Counted from the first letter of the stretch, positions 8,560 through 17,403 are shown. The stretch is DNA of 64,000 bases from JBEKTY01 sp049515555 (GCA_049515555.1 JBEKTY010000015.1:1-64000), one strand, 5' to 3'. A program made the numbers and translations. Notes: a model not told the origin generated them from the sequence alone.

Positions 8560-9486
8560 TCAACTAAGCGTATGCTCCCAGCCAGTGGGTACTAGCGGCG
8601 TGGCCCGGGCCCGGCCTGCGCGCTGCCACAGGCCCGGCTCGGCCGTGAACTCGCCGATGGCCGTCAGCGGCACGCCCAGAGGTTGATCGGCCAACATCCG
8701 CTCGGCCTCCCGCGGTGGCACGGCCAGGATCAGCTCGAAGTCTTCTCCGTCGCCCAGGGCGTGGTCCAAGGGCGTCGAGCCGTCGCCGAGATTGGCCGCC
8801 AGCCGTCCGGCGGCCTCGTGGATCGGCACTGCGTCGAGCTGGAGGACCGCGCCGCAGCCGCTTTCCCGGACCAGGTGCGCCAGGTCGGTCGACAGCCCGT
8901 CGCTCACGTCGATGCCCGCGTGCAGCTCGTAACGCTCGTTGAGCAGAATGGCTTCCTCGACGCGGGGCTGGAAGTCGAACTGCCGGCCTAGAATACTGCC
9001 GCCCAGCCTGCCGGTGACGACGATCCGGTCGCCGGGCCGGGCGCCGGACCGACATAGCGGGCCGCGGCCGGTAACCTGCCCCAGCAGCGTGACGCTGAGC
9101 ACCAGCGGCCCGTCCCAACTGTTGGTGTCGCCGCCGGCCAGGGCCACGCGAAAGCGCTGGGCCAGCGGCACGATGCCTTCGTACAGCCGGACCGCCAGGT
9201 CATGCCCGCCCTGGCGCGGCAGGGCCACCGCGATCAGGGCGGCCAGGGGCCGGCTGGCCATCGCCGCCAGGTCGCTCAAGTTGACGGCCAACGCCTTTCG
9301 CCCGACCCGCTCGGGATCGACGCAAGCCAACTCGAAATCGACGTGATCGGTGAGCAGATCGACGGTCAGCACGCACTGCTCGATGCCCGCCGTATCGAGC
9401 ACGGCCGCATCGTCTCCCGGCCCCAAGAGCAAGCGGGGATGGGGCGGCAAACGTTGGCGGAGCCAAGTAATGAACCGGCCTTCCAC
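8560..9486 (-). CDS. thiL: thiamine-monophosphate kinase
   Basis: A 308-residue enzyme phosphorylating thiamine monophosphate to thiamine pyrophosphate. Family motifs are all present: GPGDDAAVL, NLSDLAAMASRPLA, AGGDTNSWDGPLVLSVT, DVSDGLSTDL and GDGEDFELIL. It belongs to the PurM/AIRS-fold kinases. No ATG fits the expected N-terminus; the GTG at 9486 (then EGRFITWLRQRL) gives the normal length. It sits between the HtrA-type gene upstream and tsaE downstream, all on the minus strand; a CGGCACAC palindrome (9513) lies just before the start. Confidence 0.92.
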   Translation of the reverse strand: MEGRFITWLRQRLPPHPRLLLGPGDDAAVLDTAGIEQCVLTVDLLTDHVDFELACVDPERVGRKALAVNLSDLAAMASRPLAALIAVALPRQGGHDLAVRLYEGIVPLAQRFRVALAGGDTNSWDGPLVLSVTLLGQVTGRGPLCRSGARPGDRIVVTGRLGGSILGRQFDFQPRVEEAILLNERYELHAGIDVSDGLSTDLAHLVRESGCGAVLQLDAVPIHEAAGRLAANLGDGSTPLDHALGDGEDFELILAVPPREAERMLADQPLGVPLTAIGEFTAEPGLWQRAGRARATPLVPTGWEHTLS

Positions 9487-9512
9487 GCGGGCCTCAGAAT
9501 CCAGGTTGTATC

Positions 9513-9531
9513 CGGCACACTCCGTGTGCCG
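9513..9531. repeat. 19-bp palindrome, CGGCACAC-GTGTGCCG family
   Basis: Perfect 8-bp arms around TCC, located between the HtrA-type protease gene and thiL. The core equals that inside the 3711-3787 inverted repeat. Confidence 0.8.
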
Positions 9532-9611
9532 ATGGGGATGGCGCTGGCATTCAGTAACCGCGTGCCATTCTCCCTGAGCCTCGGCCGGCTGACAATCCCC
9601 TCGGCGGACCG

Positions 9612-11027
9612 TTACGGTTGCCGGGCCACTTTCACGACCACCGACATGTAGCCGTACAACGTCTCGTTGCCGCGGAGAATGAAGAACTTGACGGGGTTGA
9701 TCGCGCCGAAGTCGGGCCGCTTGAGGATGTAGGCCACGTTGTCCAGCGACACGGTTTCCCAAATGTGCATTCCCACCAGCACGTCGCCCGGGCGGACGCC
9801 TTGCTCGGAGGCCGGGCTGTTGGCCCGCACGTCGCCCACGGCCAGCCCGCCGCGGTAGCGAGTCTGATACTTTTGCCGGAACTCGGCGGCGGAAATGGGC
9901 TTCAGTTCCAGGCCCAGCAGGTCCCAGGCCGGGCTCACGGCCGGGCGGAGCGCCTCGGGAATCTCGGCCAGCTCGAGGCCCACCGTCAGCGGTTTGCCGT
10001 CGCGCTGGACGGTCAGCTCCAACTGCTCGCCCGGGCTGCGATCGAGCAGCGCCCGCTGGAAGTCCAGTGCCCGGCGGACCTGCATGTCGCCGACGGCCGT
10101 AATCACGTCGCCGGCCCGCAAGCCGCTATCGGCGGCGGGACTCGCCTTGGCCACCGTGGCCACCTTCATTCCCGCCAGGGGCGCGTGGGCGTCCGGGGCC
10201 GCCGACAGCCCGTGCCAAGCCCTGACGGCGGTCGAGCCCAGCAGCGAGGCGGCCACCGCCATGGCCTTGTCCGCCGGTATGGCAAAGCCGATCCCCTGGG
10301 CGCCGGCCCGCACCGCCACGTTGATCCCGATCATCTCGCCGTCGATGTTCAGAAGCGGCCCGCCCGAATTGCCCGGATTGATGCTGGCGTCGGTCTGAAT
10401 AAGGTCGTCGTAGGACTGGGCCTCGCTGATCTGCACCGCCCGGTGCAACGCGCTAACGATCCCCCGCGTCACCGTATTCTCGTAGCCGAAGGCGTTGCCC
10501 ACCGCGATCACCGATTCGCCGGGCATGAGGTCGGACGAGGTACCGATCCGGATGACGGGCAGTTTTTCCGTGGTGGGAATCCGGATGATGGCCAGGTCGG
10601 TTTCCAGGTCGCGGGCCACCAGCGTCGCCACGTACCGCTTGGCGTCGGACGCCGTGACCTGGATTTCGTGCACCCCGTCTACGACGTGGTAGTTGGTCAG
10701 CACGTAGCCGCGGGCATCAATAATCACGCCGGTGCCCATGCCGTTTACCCGGCGGATGGCGTCGGGGCCGGGAAGCGGCGAGGCGCTGCCTGCCACGGTC
10801 TTCTCGCCGCGGATGTTCACTACCGAGGGACGAACCTGCTGCACCGCCCTGACGATCGGCGTTTCCCGCAACTCGGAAGCCCAGGTCGTGGCCCCCAGCA
10901 GCCAAACCAGGGTTGCCCAGGCCAGCAGCGTACAGACGCCCAGGGCCCGGCGCTCTCGTAAGGCCGATACCGTCCACCACGGCTTCTTTTCCTGGAGCCG
11001 AGTTCGTCGCGCCGGCCGGTCGTGCAT
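9612..11027 (-). CDS. HtrA/DegP-type trypsin-like serine protease with two PDZ domains
   Basis: A 471-residue envelope protease. A basic N-terminus and one hydrophobic segment (about 30-50) form an uncleaved anchor or signal peptide ending near ATTWAS. The catalytic triad is visible: His in TNYHVV, Asp in LETDLAII, Ser in NPGNSGGPL. Two PDZ-like domains follow (about 280-365 with SGLRAGDVI, and 375-465 with EQGVRPGDVLVGM). DegP-type proteins degrade or refold misfolded periplasmic proteins. The ATG at 11027 gives the basic N-terminus. It is upstream of thiL with a 125-bp gap. Confidence 0.92.
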   Translation of the reverse strand: MHDRPARRTRLQEKKPWWTVSALRERRALGVCTLLAWATLVWLLGATTWASELRETPIVRAVQQVRPSVVNIRGEKTVAGSASPLPGPDAIRRVNGMGTGVIIDARGYVLTNYHVVDGVHEIQVTASDAKRYVATLVARDLETDLAIIRIPTTEKLPVIRIGTSSDLMPGESVIAVGNAFGYENTVTRGIVSALHRAVQISEAQSYDDLIQTDASINPGNSGGPLLNIDGEMIGINVAVRAGAQGIGFAIPADKAMAVAASLLGSTAVRAWHGLSAAPDAHAPLAGMKVATVAKASPAADSGLRAGDVITAVGDMQVRRALDFQRALLDRSPGEQLELTVQRDGKPLTVGLELAEIPEALRPAVSPAWDLLGLELKPISAAEFRQKYQTRYRGGLAVGDVRANSPASEQGVRPGDVLVGMHIWETVSLDNVAYILKRPDFGAINPVKFFILRGNETLYGYMSVVVKVARQP

Positions 11028-11458
11028 GGCAGCTCTATCGCAGAGGATGGAACAAGTAGCTCGCGGCTTCTACGGCAGCTTGTGACCGTAGCGCGGCATC
11101 GTCCGGCTCGCGCTAGCACGGTAACATTGTTGGTACATCGGATCGGTGAAAGCGGATCCTTTATCACCATCATTACCCTCGGCATAAACTACCCAAGTTG
11201 CCAGGTTGGCCGGACAGCGGGCTCGTTGACCGGCCGGCACGCATCGCCCGCAGACAGAGGGACAGACGTCGGCCGGGATTATTCACCGAGGCTCGTAGTG
11301 ACCCGATTTGTCGGGTCTGGAGTGTGAACAGGTCAAGGACCGCATGAATGCGGTCACTACGAACGAGTGGTGAACAATCCTGGTCAGAGACCGTGTCCGG
11401 GAAGCGCGTGGTCCCGTGTCCGAGCAGCGCAGGCCGCTCAGCCGCGAACCATGGCCCC
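11028..11458. other. intergenic region holding a MITE-like element
   Basis: No gene is seen. It contains the first copy of the 113-bp cruciform element (11273-11383) and the upstream region of the HtrA-type protease gene. Confidence 0.6.
11273..11383. mobile_element. cruciform MITE-like element, copy 1
   Basis: It begins CCGGGATTATTCACC and ends GGTGAACAATCCTGG, which are imperfect inverted repeats. Inside are GTAGTGACC/GGTCACTAC and the two small palindromes GACCCGATTTGTCGGGTC and GACCGCATGAATGCGGTC. Copies 2 and 3 are at 12206 and 54365. Confidence 0.75.
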
Positions 11459-11992
11459 TTATCGAGTGGCCCCCTGAGCCGGCGACTTGGCCGCGGGGTC
11501 GGTTTTCACCTCGACCGATGGCTCCCCCTTCTTGATCTCTGCATCGGAGATCCGCGGCGAGAACACCCAACTCGGTGGCACGGAGCCGGCAATTGCCAGT
11601 GTCCCCGGAGTTTTCTGGTCGGGAGTCTTGCGCGATCCTTCGGCGGGCTGGTCGGGAAGCTGCTCGGCTACGCCCGGCTCCGATGCCGTGCCAGCCGCCG
11701 CACTGCGTGGCGCCAACCGCCCTTCGGCTGTTACCACTTCAGGCGGCGATGCAGCCAAACCATCGTTTCGGTGGCTGAAAACAGGTTGCGTGGGCACGGG
11801 ATGAAAGCGCGGGTAGCCGTCTCCTAAGCGTGGTTGCGGGGCCGTTGGCTCGGCTCCGCAGTCGGCCCGACAGGCCGGCCGATGCCAAAATCCCCATCCG
11901 CTAAAGCAGTTATTGCAACATCCGGCCAGTGCGACGAGAAGCAGGCCACCCAGGGCTCTCAGCAGGTTCGGTTTTCGGTGGCCGCAATGCAC
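11459..11992 (-). CDS. putative lipoprotein of unknown function
   Basis: A 177-residue protein starting at GTG 11992, which has a GGAG site 8 nt upstream; a TTG further upstream is less likely. The N-terminus is basic, then hydrophobic (LLRALGGLLLVALAGC), ending in a lipobox-like LAGC, so it is probably an outer- or inner-membrane lipoprotein. A Cys-rich segment (CCNNCFSGWGFW, then CRADC) follows. The middle carries RFHPVPTQPVF, a motif I associate with planctomycete envelope proteins. The rest is Pro/Ala-rich and probably disordered. Function unknown. Confidence 0.6.
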   Translation of the reverse strand: MHCGHRKPNLLRALGGLLLVALAGCCNNCFSGWGFWHRPACRADCGAEPTAPQPRLGDGYPRFHPVPTQPVFSHRNDGLAASPPEVVTAEGRLAPRSAAAGTASEPGVAEQLPDQPAEGSRKTPDQKTPGTLAIAGSVPPSWVFSPRISDAEIKKGEPSVEVKTDPAAKSPAQGATR

Positions 11993-12393
11993 GGCAATTG
12001 CTCCTTTCCGGCCCAAGTTGTCCGAACGGACCAAGGCCTGGCGGCAAGCGTCCAGACGGCTCTAACCGTGCAAAGCCTGGGGGCGCGCGTCAAGAGAAGG
12101 CCAGTACCACTACGTCGCAAGAGAATCGGCCAACGGTTTACCGAATTATTAGGAATAATTGCTAGAGTTTGCCCAAACTCCCGCGATTTCACTCAGCCTG
12201 CCTAGCCGGGATTATTCACCGGGGCTCGTAGTGACCCGATTCATCGGGTCTGGAAAGTGTGAACGGGTCAAGGACCGCATGAATGCGGTCACTACGAGCG
12301 ATTCGGGTTAGTCGTCCCCGAGCACTGGGCGAGAGATCGCAAGGCCCCAATCCCCAAATCCCTAAATCCCCAAATCCCTAAATCCCTAAATCC
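11993..12393. other. intergenic region with MITE copy 2 and tandem repeat
   Basis: No gene is seen. It holds the upstream region of the lipoprotein gene, the second cruciform element (12206-12307) and an 8-bp tandem repeat (12345-12396). Confidence 0.6.
12206..12307. mobile_element. cruciform MITE-like element, copy 2 (right end truncated)
   Basis: It starts CCGGGATTATTCACC and keeps both inner palindromes and GTAGTGACC/GGTCACTAC, but about 10 bp of the right terminal repeat is missing (GAGCGATTCGGG). TAG flanks both ends. Confidence 0.75.
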
Positions 12394-12396
12394 CTA
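12345..12396. repeat. tandem 8-bp repeat TCCCYAAA
   Basis: About six units of TCCCCAAA or TCCCTAAA run directly up to the stop codon (TAG, 12394-12396 on the minus strand) of the diguanylate cyclase. The same unit is found inside the PKS2 coding sequence at 63427. Confidence 0.8.
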
Positions 12397-13242
12397 GACC
12401 CCTCCTCCCGCGACGGTCCGGTTCCGCCCTGACCGTTTAGCCTCGCGCAAAGCGGTGTCAGCAGCCAGGAAGAGGGCCTGGGCTGAATCGCTGCCAGTCG
12501 CCGCTGACGCGATCGCGTAGCCGGCGCTGGCGGTCACCTTGGGCGATGGCAAAGAGCCCAAGGCCGCCGAGACCCGGGCTTGGACCCGCCGGACCACCGT
12601 AGCGGCGGCCGCCGCGTCGGGCACCCACAGCAGCAGCCCAAACTCTTCGCCGCCCAGGCGGGCCGCAAAATCGGATTGCCGGACACTCCGCGCGATCACC
12701 CGTCCCGTTGCCCGAAGTGCCTCGTCGCCGGCCGGATGGCCCAGCGTGTCGTTGAGCCGCTTGAACCGGTCCAAGTCGAGAACGGCCAGGCAGAGCAGTT
12801 CTGCCGAGCCGCCGGCCATGGCCATGCGTTCACCCAAGGCGACATCCCAGGCCCGGCGGTTCGGCAGTCCCGTGAGCGGGTCAGTCATGGCCGCCGCCGA
12901 GAGCTCGCGCCGGACTTCCGCCGACTGCCGCTCCTGCCGCCGCAGGTGGACGATCCGCCCGAGCAACCGGCACGCCAGCTCCAACTCGCGCGGGCGGCAG
13001 TCTTCCGGCAAGTGGACGTCAGCGGGGCCATCAACCCCCAAACGGATGGTACCGACCTCGCCCCGGGCTGAGACGGTCGGTCCGGGCTGGCAGGCCACAA
13101 TCACGTCCGGCTCGTGGCCCTCAGGAATCGCCTCGCGGCCGAGCCAGACCTGAAACTGGGGGCCGTCGAGGAGATCAGCCCATCGCCGCCCTTCGGCGCC
13201 GGCTGGCAGGACCAGGATCTTAGTGGTGCTGGGATCATCCAT
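12394..13242 (-). CDS. GGDEF-domain diguanylate cyclase
   Basis: A 282-residue protein predicted to make c-di-GMP from GTP. The GGDEF domain covers about residues 115-275: DPLTGLPNRRAWD at its start, LDLDRFKRLNDTLGH in the middle, and the active-site GGEEF at about 199. The allosteric I-site RxxD (RQSD) lies five residues before GGEEF, so product inhibition is likely. The first 100 residues resemble a degenerate receiver-like sensor but lack a clear phospho-Asp; this part is unassigned. No membrane segment. The stop codon lies within a simple repeat. It is divergent from the two-component genes at 13631. Confidence 0.92.
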   Translation of the reverse strand: MDDPSTTKILVLPAGAEGRRWADLLDGPQFQVWLGREAIPEGHEPDVIVACQPGPTVSARGEVGTIRLGVDGPADVHLPEDCRPRELELACRLLGRIVHLRRQERQSAEVRRELSAAAMTDPLTGLPNRRAWDVALGERMAMAGGSAELLCLAVLDLDRFKRLNDTLGHPAGDEALRATGRVIARSVRQSDFAARLGGEEFGLLLWVPDAAAAATVVRRVQARVSAALGSLPSPKVTASAGYAIASAATGSDSAQALFLAADTALREAKRSGRNRTVAGGGV

Positions 13243-13630
13243 TGTCGGTAGATTATACTATGTAATCTGTGTTTCCACGCCCTTCGCAAGCTCAGGGGCG
13301 TGCCACCCGACCGGGCCCCACAGCGAAGCCCCTGCTTGCCGAGTTCCCCCCGCCTTCCGAATTAACAACTAATATTGACTATCCCGGGAAGATGGCTATA
13401 ATTGCTCCCATTGGCAAGTTCGGTAATGTCGGCAGTACCGGAAGTGCCGGGCGATCTTGCCGTTTGAAGTGGTTTCGGGGTGTGAGAGGTTTGCGGGACA
13501 CACCCAACCCTGGGCCACTTGGATCGCCCACTACCACGGAGGATTAGAGACCTTCGGACCCGATGCCGGCCTTCGTCCGATGGTTTCGCTACATCTGGCC
13601 GGGCCTTCGGCCAGCAGAGGGATGGTGACA
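13243..13630. other. divergent intergenic region with promoter
   Basis: The 388 bp between the diguanylate cyclase and the response regulator contain no gene. A strong sigma-70-like promoter reads toward the response regulator (13375-13402), leaving a leader of about 220 nt before the start codon. No fold was recognised in the leader. Confidence 0.6.
13375..13402 (+). promoter_or_regulatory. sigma-70-type promoter for the response regulator-kinase pair
   Basis: TTGACT (13375-13380) and TATAAT (13397-13402) are separated by 16 bp, close to the housekeeping consensus. Transcription would begin near 13409. Confidence 0.65.
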
Positions 13631-14212
13631 ATGAAGACAGTGTTCACGACGGGCGAAGCGGCGAAGATCTGCAAGGTAAGTCAGCAGACGATTATTCGCT
13701 GTTTCGACTCGGGGCAGCTCAAAGGGTTTCGTGTTCCCGGCAGCCGCTTTCGACGCATTCCGCGGGAGCAGCTTTTCATGTTCATGCGGGACAACGGCAT
13801 CCCCACCGACGCCTTGGAGAGCGGCAAGCGCAAAGTCCTCATTGTGGACGACGACTTGGAGCTGGTCGAGCTGATCAGCGACGTGCTCGAGCGTGACGGG
13901 CGGTTCGAGGTGCGGAGCGTCAACAACGGGTTCGATGCCGGAATGATGGTCAAGGAATACCACCCGGACCTGATCGTGTTGGACGTCATGCTGCCCGATA
14001 TCAACGGCAAGGAAGTGTGCCAGCGGGTCCGCAGCGACCATGCCATGGACGACGTCCGCATTATTTGCATCTCCGGCATGGTGGATGAGGACAAAGTGGT
14101 CGAGTTGCGTGCCGCCGGGGCCAACGATTTCCTGCAAAAGCCATTCGAGGTCGAGAAGCTGGTGGATCGGATGTGCCATCACCTCGACATCGAGACTGTG
14201 CATAGCGCCTAA
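13631..14212 (+). CDS. response regulator with N-terminal MerR/excisionase-type HTH
   Basis: A 193-residue regulator. Residues 1-55 are an excisionase/MerR-like helix-turn-helix (TTGEAAKICKVSQQTIIRC... then VPGSRFRRIPRE). Residues 67-185 are a CheY-like receiver with the acidic pair DDD (VLIVDDDLEL), phospho-acceptor Asp in LIVLDVMLPD and Lys in FLQKPFE. The order HTH then receiver is the reverse of OmpR/NarL regulators. ATG 13631 has GAGGG 9 nt upstream, better than the ATG at 13622. The histidine kinase gene follows after 6 bp, so they are a probable cognate pair. Confidence 0.9.
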   Translation: MKTVFTTGEAAKICKVSQQTIIRCFDSGQLKGFRVPGSRFRRIPREQLFMFMRDNGIPTDALESGKRKVLIVDDDLELVELISDVLERDGRFEVRSVNNGFDAGMMVKEYHPDLIVLDVMLPDINGKEVCQRVRSDHAMDDVRIICISGMVDEDKVVELRAAGANDFLQKPFEVEKLVDRMCHHLDIETVHSA

Positions 14213-14218
14213 TTCTCG

Positions 14219-15826
14219 ATGCGCTGCTTGCCGCCCTTGGTCGCGGGCCTCCGGCGATGGGTGCTTCCCATGGCCGACGTTTCGGCCGCGGGTCTGGGCG
14301 AGTGGCTGCTCGGTTCTGCGAGGGAGGCTCATTCTTCAGAGTTCAGCGTTGAGGCTTCGAAGTTCGCAGTTCACGCCCCGCCCGGCGCCCTGGAACCGCT
14401 GCTCCGCAGCGATCCCCCGCTGGCGCTGTGGGTGGCGTGCATGGCCGACCGCTGCGGGGCCAGCCCCCCGGCGAGCATCGCTGAGCTGGCCGGGTGGCTC
14501 GCCGGGCACGCGCTGGAATCGCTCACCTGGGAGCCGCAGACTTTGTGGGCCGACGCTGCCGATCCGGCTTCCGCCGAAGACTGCGGCCGGCGCGTGGCCC
14601 GGGCGGTCGAGTTGGCGGAGTTGGCCGCCCGTTTGGCGGCGCCCCTAGGCGAAACGGCCAGCCAGCGTGCCGCGCTAGTCGGATTGCTCGACGGCGCCTG
14701 CGGCTGGCTCGCCGCCGGTGGACAGGGCGGGGCAGGCCAGACGCGGGGACACGGAGACGCCCAGACGCGGAGACAGGCAGACGACGAGGCGGGGAGACAA
14801 GGAGACGAGGAGACAGAGAAGCAGGGAGGCGAGGAGACACCAGGTGCAGTCCCCGCGTCTCCGCGTCTCCGCGTCTCCGCGTCTCCTTGTCTGCCCGCCT
14901 GGCTTGCCGCGGCGGCCGAGCCGGCCGTCGCCGCGGCCCTGGACCAGGCGGCCCGCACACTCGCCGGCGAAGCGACACTACCGCACTCGGCCGGCATCGA
15001 TCTGGACGACTGCCGGCGGCGGGGCGCCGAGGCCCGGCGGCGATGGCTCGTCCAAATCGAGCCCTCGGCGCGGTGGCTGCCGGCCTTGGTCGCCATGGCC
15101 GGACGACTGTCGGCCCTCGAACGTCGCTTCGCCGAAACGCTCGAGAGCGAGAAGCTGGAAGCCATGGCCGAGTTCGCCGCCGGGGCCGGACACGAGATCA
15201 ACAATCCGCTGACGATCATCGCCGGCCGGGCCCAGTTGTTTCTCCGCGAGGAGACCGACCCGGAACGCCGCCGCGCGCTGGCCCTGATGAACGCCCAGGC
15301 GATGCGGGTCCACGAGATGATCGCCGACATGCGCCTCTTCGCCCGGCCCCCGCGGCCCGATTTCCAAAGCGTCGAGTTGGTCGGGCTGGCCGACCGGCTG
15401 ATCGAGGAGCTGTCTGCCCGGGCTGCCGAGCAGGAGACGGCCTTGCTCCGCCGCGGCGATCCCGGCCCGCTGGAGACCCAGGCCGACCCGGTGCAACTCA
15501 TGGTCGCCCTCCGCGCACTGGTTCAAAATGCTTTCGAGTCGCTGGGGCATCAGGGCAGCGTCACGGTGACGGTCCGCCGGACCGACGCCGGCCCGCAGAT
15601 CGCCGTGGCCGACGACGGCCCGGGCCTTACGCCCGACGTGCGCCGGCACTGCTTCGACCCGTTCTATTCCGCCCGGCAGGCTGGCCGGGGGCTGGGCATG
15701 GGCCTGTCGAAATGTTGGCGGATCGTCCGGCAGCATGGTGGCCGGATCGAGGTCGAGAGCCCCGGCGGCCCCGACCGCCCGGGTCGCGGGGCCACGTTCA
15801 CCATCACCCTGCCGCGGCGGCCCTGA
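14219..15826 (+). CDS. sensor histidine kinase with embedded repeat insertion
   Basis: A 535-residue cytoplasmic-looking kinase (no clear membrane segment). The dimerisation/phospho-acceptor segment is AGAGHEINNPLTIIAGRAQL with His325. The HATPase domain shows the N box (ALVQNAFES), G1 (VADDGPGL), F box (CFDPFYSARQAGRGLGMGLS) and G2 (GRGATFTITLP). The N-terminal sensory part (about 1-300) is unassigned and holds a Gly/Arg/Glu/Thr-rich stretch (about 174-227) encoded by inverted simple repeats. ATG 14219 is 6 bp after the response regulator; ATG 14270 is an alternative start. It probably phosphorylates that regulator. Confidence 0.88.
   Translation: MRCLPPLVAGLRRWVLPMADVSAAGLGEWLLGSAREAHSSEFSVEASKFAVHAPPGALEPLLRSDPPLALWVACMADRCGASPPASIAELAGWLAGHALESLTWEPQTLWADAADPASAEDCGRRVARAVELAELAARLAAPLGETASQRAALVGLLDGACGWLAAGGQGGAGQTRGHGDAQTRRQADDEAGRQGDEETEKQGGEETPGAVPASPRLRVSASPCLPAWLAAAAEPAVAAALDQAARTLAGEATLPHSAGIDLDDCRRRGAEARRRWLVQIEPSARWLPALVAMAGRLSALERRFAETLESEKLEAMAEFAAGAGHEINNPLTIIAGRAQLFLREETDPERRRALALMNAQAMRVHEMIADMRLFARPPRPDFQSVELVGLADRLIEELSARAAEQETALLRRGDPGPLETQADPVQLMVALRALVQNAFESLGHQGSVTVTVRRTDAGPQIAVADDGPGLTPDVRRHCFDPFYSARQAGRGLGMGLSKCWRIVRQHGGRIEVESPGGPDRPGRGATFTITLPRRP
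14738..14898. repeat. simple-sequence inverted repeat inside the histidine kinase gene
   Basis: A purine-rich array of GGAGAC-type units (14738-14855) is followed by the pyrimidine complement GTCTCCGC repeated (14865-14898). The arms can pair. The array is read in frame in the kinase gene without a stop. Confidence 0.75.
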
Positions 15827-16177
15827 CGGCCGGGGCGACCGGCGCGGCCTTCTCTGCCGTCTTCATCCCTCGGCCCATTACTATACATCTGTATCGTATC
15901 ATATTCGCTTCCAAAGTTCAAGCCCGGTTTGTGTGCAATCTTGTCAACACTGGCCCGTAGAAGCCAGGGCTGGCCGGGGTAACACCATCTTGAATCTGCC
16001 TTTGTGCGCGGTACAATGGCGCGCGGTGAGAGGATTCGCGCGACCGACGGGAACGGAGTCTGTCGTGAGCCCCCTCCCGGCAGACATTGTGCGGTTTAGA
16101 ACTCCGTTGGCAAAGCCGAATTGCTCCGATTGGAGCCGCGTCGGACGGGCTTTCGGCCGACTGAGCGGCATTAAGGA
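15827..16177. other. intergenic region, nothing recognised
   Basis: The 351 bp after the histidine kinase gene contain no supported gene, repeat or RNA. AT content is locally higher just after the kinase stop. Confidence 0.5.
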
Positions 16178-16627
16178 ATGGCTGAACAAATTATAGCTGT
16201 TGCGGTGTTGGCAATTGGGAGTTTGGCAGGACACTTCGCCGTGCGCGGAATGGCAGGCCTGCACTCCAACACCATTCTGCAATGGATTGGCGGTTCAGTG
16301 GGGGCGGCACTTGGTGCAATTATTATCCTGCTCGTTATGCTCGCGGTCGATCCCCCGGACGTTCTTGATCCGGTCATGGTGTTCGCTTACGTTGCTCCCA
16401 TCGTCGGCACCGTCGCCGCTACTGTCGAGTTCGTGCTGCTCGTTTTCGCCCGATTGACTGGTTCGCCTTTGAGGAACAGGGCGTGGATCGAGATGGTTGT
16501 CATGTTTGGGATCGGTAGTCTCTGCGTTTTGTGGCTCATGTGGTATACGTCACAACTTAACCGCCGGTGGGCAGAGCCGCCTCCGGCGCCTGTCCCCGCT
16601 CCCGGGAAGAGAGCAAACCATTCGTAG
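16178..16627 (+). CDS. small integral membrane protein, unknown function
   Basis: A 149-residue protein with about four hydrophobic helices: roughly 5-27, 35-57, 67-90 and 102-123, then a Pro-rich polar tail. The start ATG 16178 follows a TAAGGA sequence that is very close to the codon, so the start is not certain. No family was recognised. It is followed by two more small envelope proteins on the same strand. Confidence 0.55.
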   Translation: MAEQIIAVAVLAIGSLAGHFAVRGMAGLHSNTILQWIGGSVGAALGAIIILLVMLAVDPPDVLDPVMVFAYVAPIVGTVAATVEFVLLVFARLTGSPLRNRAWIEMVVMFGIGSLCVLWLMWYTSQLNRRWAEPPPAPVPAPGKRANHS

Positions 16628-16733
16628 TGGCCAATACGGCACGGCGGCAGGGCGAGTCGCCGCTTGCTGGTGCGGGCCGTGGGAAGATGGTAGACTGGCT
16701 GGCAGCTTAGACCTTTTCGAGGAGACGAACACT

Positions 16734-17210
16734 ATGGACAGTTTCTGGCGATCGATTGTACTGATCGTAAGTATTGTTCTCCTTGCGACGCCGTCGCCTT
16801 CGCAGGCGGGTAAACCCGAAGCGACCAATGACAGGGCGGAATGGAAACTTACCGAGCAACGAGGCGAGAATCCAATCCAGGATTCGTCAAGGTGGAAGGA
16901 CATTGTGGGTCATCGCGTGGCGGTCGAAGGGCTCCTCTGGGGATCAGGCAAGGGACTGGACCCATACGTCGCTCTGCACGGGGGCCTGGTTTACCTTGAA
17001 GGAAGCGAACTTCTACGAAGGCATGACAATGGGAAGCCTGTCAGGGTCGTTGGCACATTGACCTTACGGCACATCAGGAAAGTGCCTCCTGATGTTCAGG
17101 GCTACGAATATGATTTCGATGCCTTCATCATCAAGCCTGACGAGGCAAGAATACTCGACCGCGTGACCTGGCCGTGGGTTGAAGATTTGGGAAGATCCTC
17201 GAAACAATGA
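16734..17210 (+). CDS. putative secreted protein, unknown function
   Basis: A 158-residue protein with a clear signal peptide (MDSFWRSIVLIVSIVLL..., probable cleavage after PSQA, about residue 25). ATG 16734 has a good GAGGAG ribosome-binding site. The mature part has alternating beta-type segments (GHRVAVEGLLWGSGKG, GKPVRVVGTLTLRH) that look like a small beta-barrel, but no family was recognised. Confidence 0.65.
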   Translation: MDSFWRSIVLIVSIVLLATPSPSQAGKPEATNDRAEWKLTEQRGENPIQDSSRWKDIVGHRVAVEGLLWGSGKGLDPYVALHGGLVYLEGSELLRRHDNGKPVRVVGTLTLRHIRKVPPDVQGYEYDFDAFIIKPDEARILDRVTWPWVEDLGRSSKQ

Positions 17211-17403
17211 GGGTTGCCATAGGGCGAGGGGATCACAATGCCTTCGATTCCACTTGGCCTGTCCGGGCCTCCTCCGAATTGCCTTTGATGCGAAGGCCCT
17301 TGCCCCGGAGGGGCATTTGAAAATAACCCGGCAGTTCACTGCTGGGGCGAGTTGTTACCCTCTCGTTGCCCGTCCCGTGGGGACGGTTGAAAGGTGCGGC
17401 ACA

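Noticed and set aside
8468..8563. TTG-initiated N-terminal extension of TsaE overlapping the thiL stop
   Set aside because: The extra 32 codons are encoded by the palindromic repeat pair and are Cys/Trp-rich; the ATG at 8467 gives the normal TsaE length.
12345..12402. Telomere-like repeat marking a chromosome end
   Set aside because: The TCCCYAAA array is short, internal and repeated inside genes elsewhere; planctomycete chromosomes are usually circular.
14738..14898. CRISPR or frameshift region in the histidine kinase
   Set aside because: There is no regular repeat-spacer structure, and the frame stays open through the repeat with kinase motifs on the far side.
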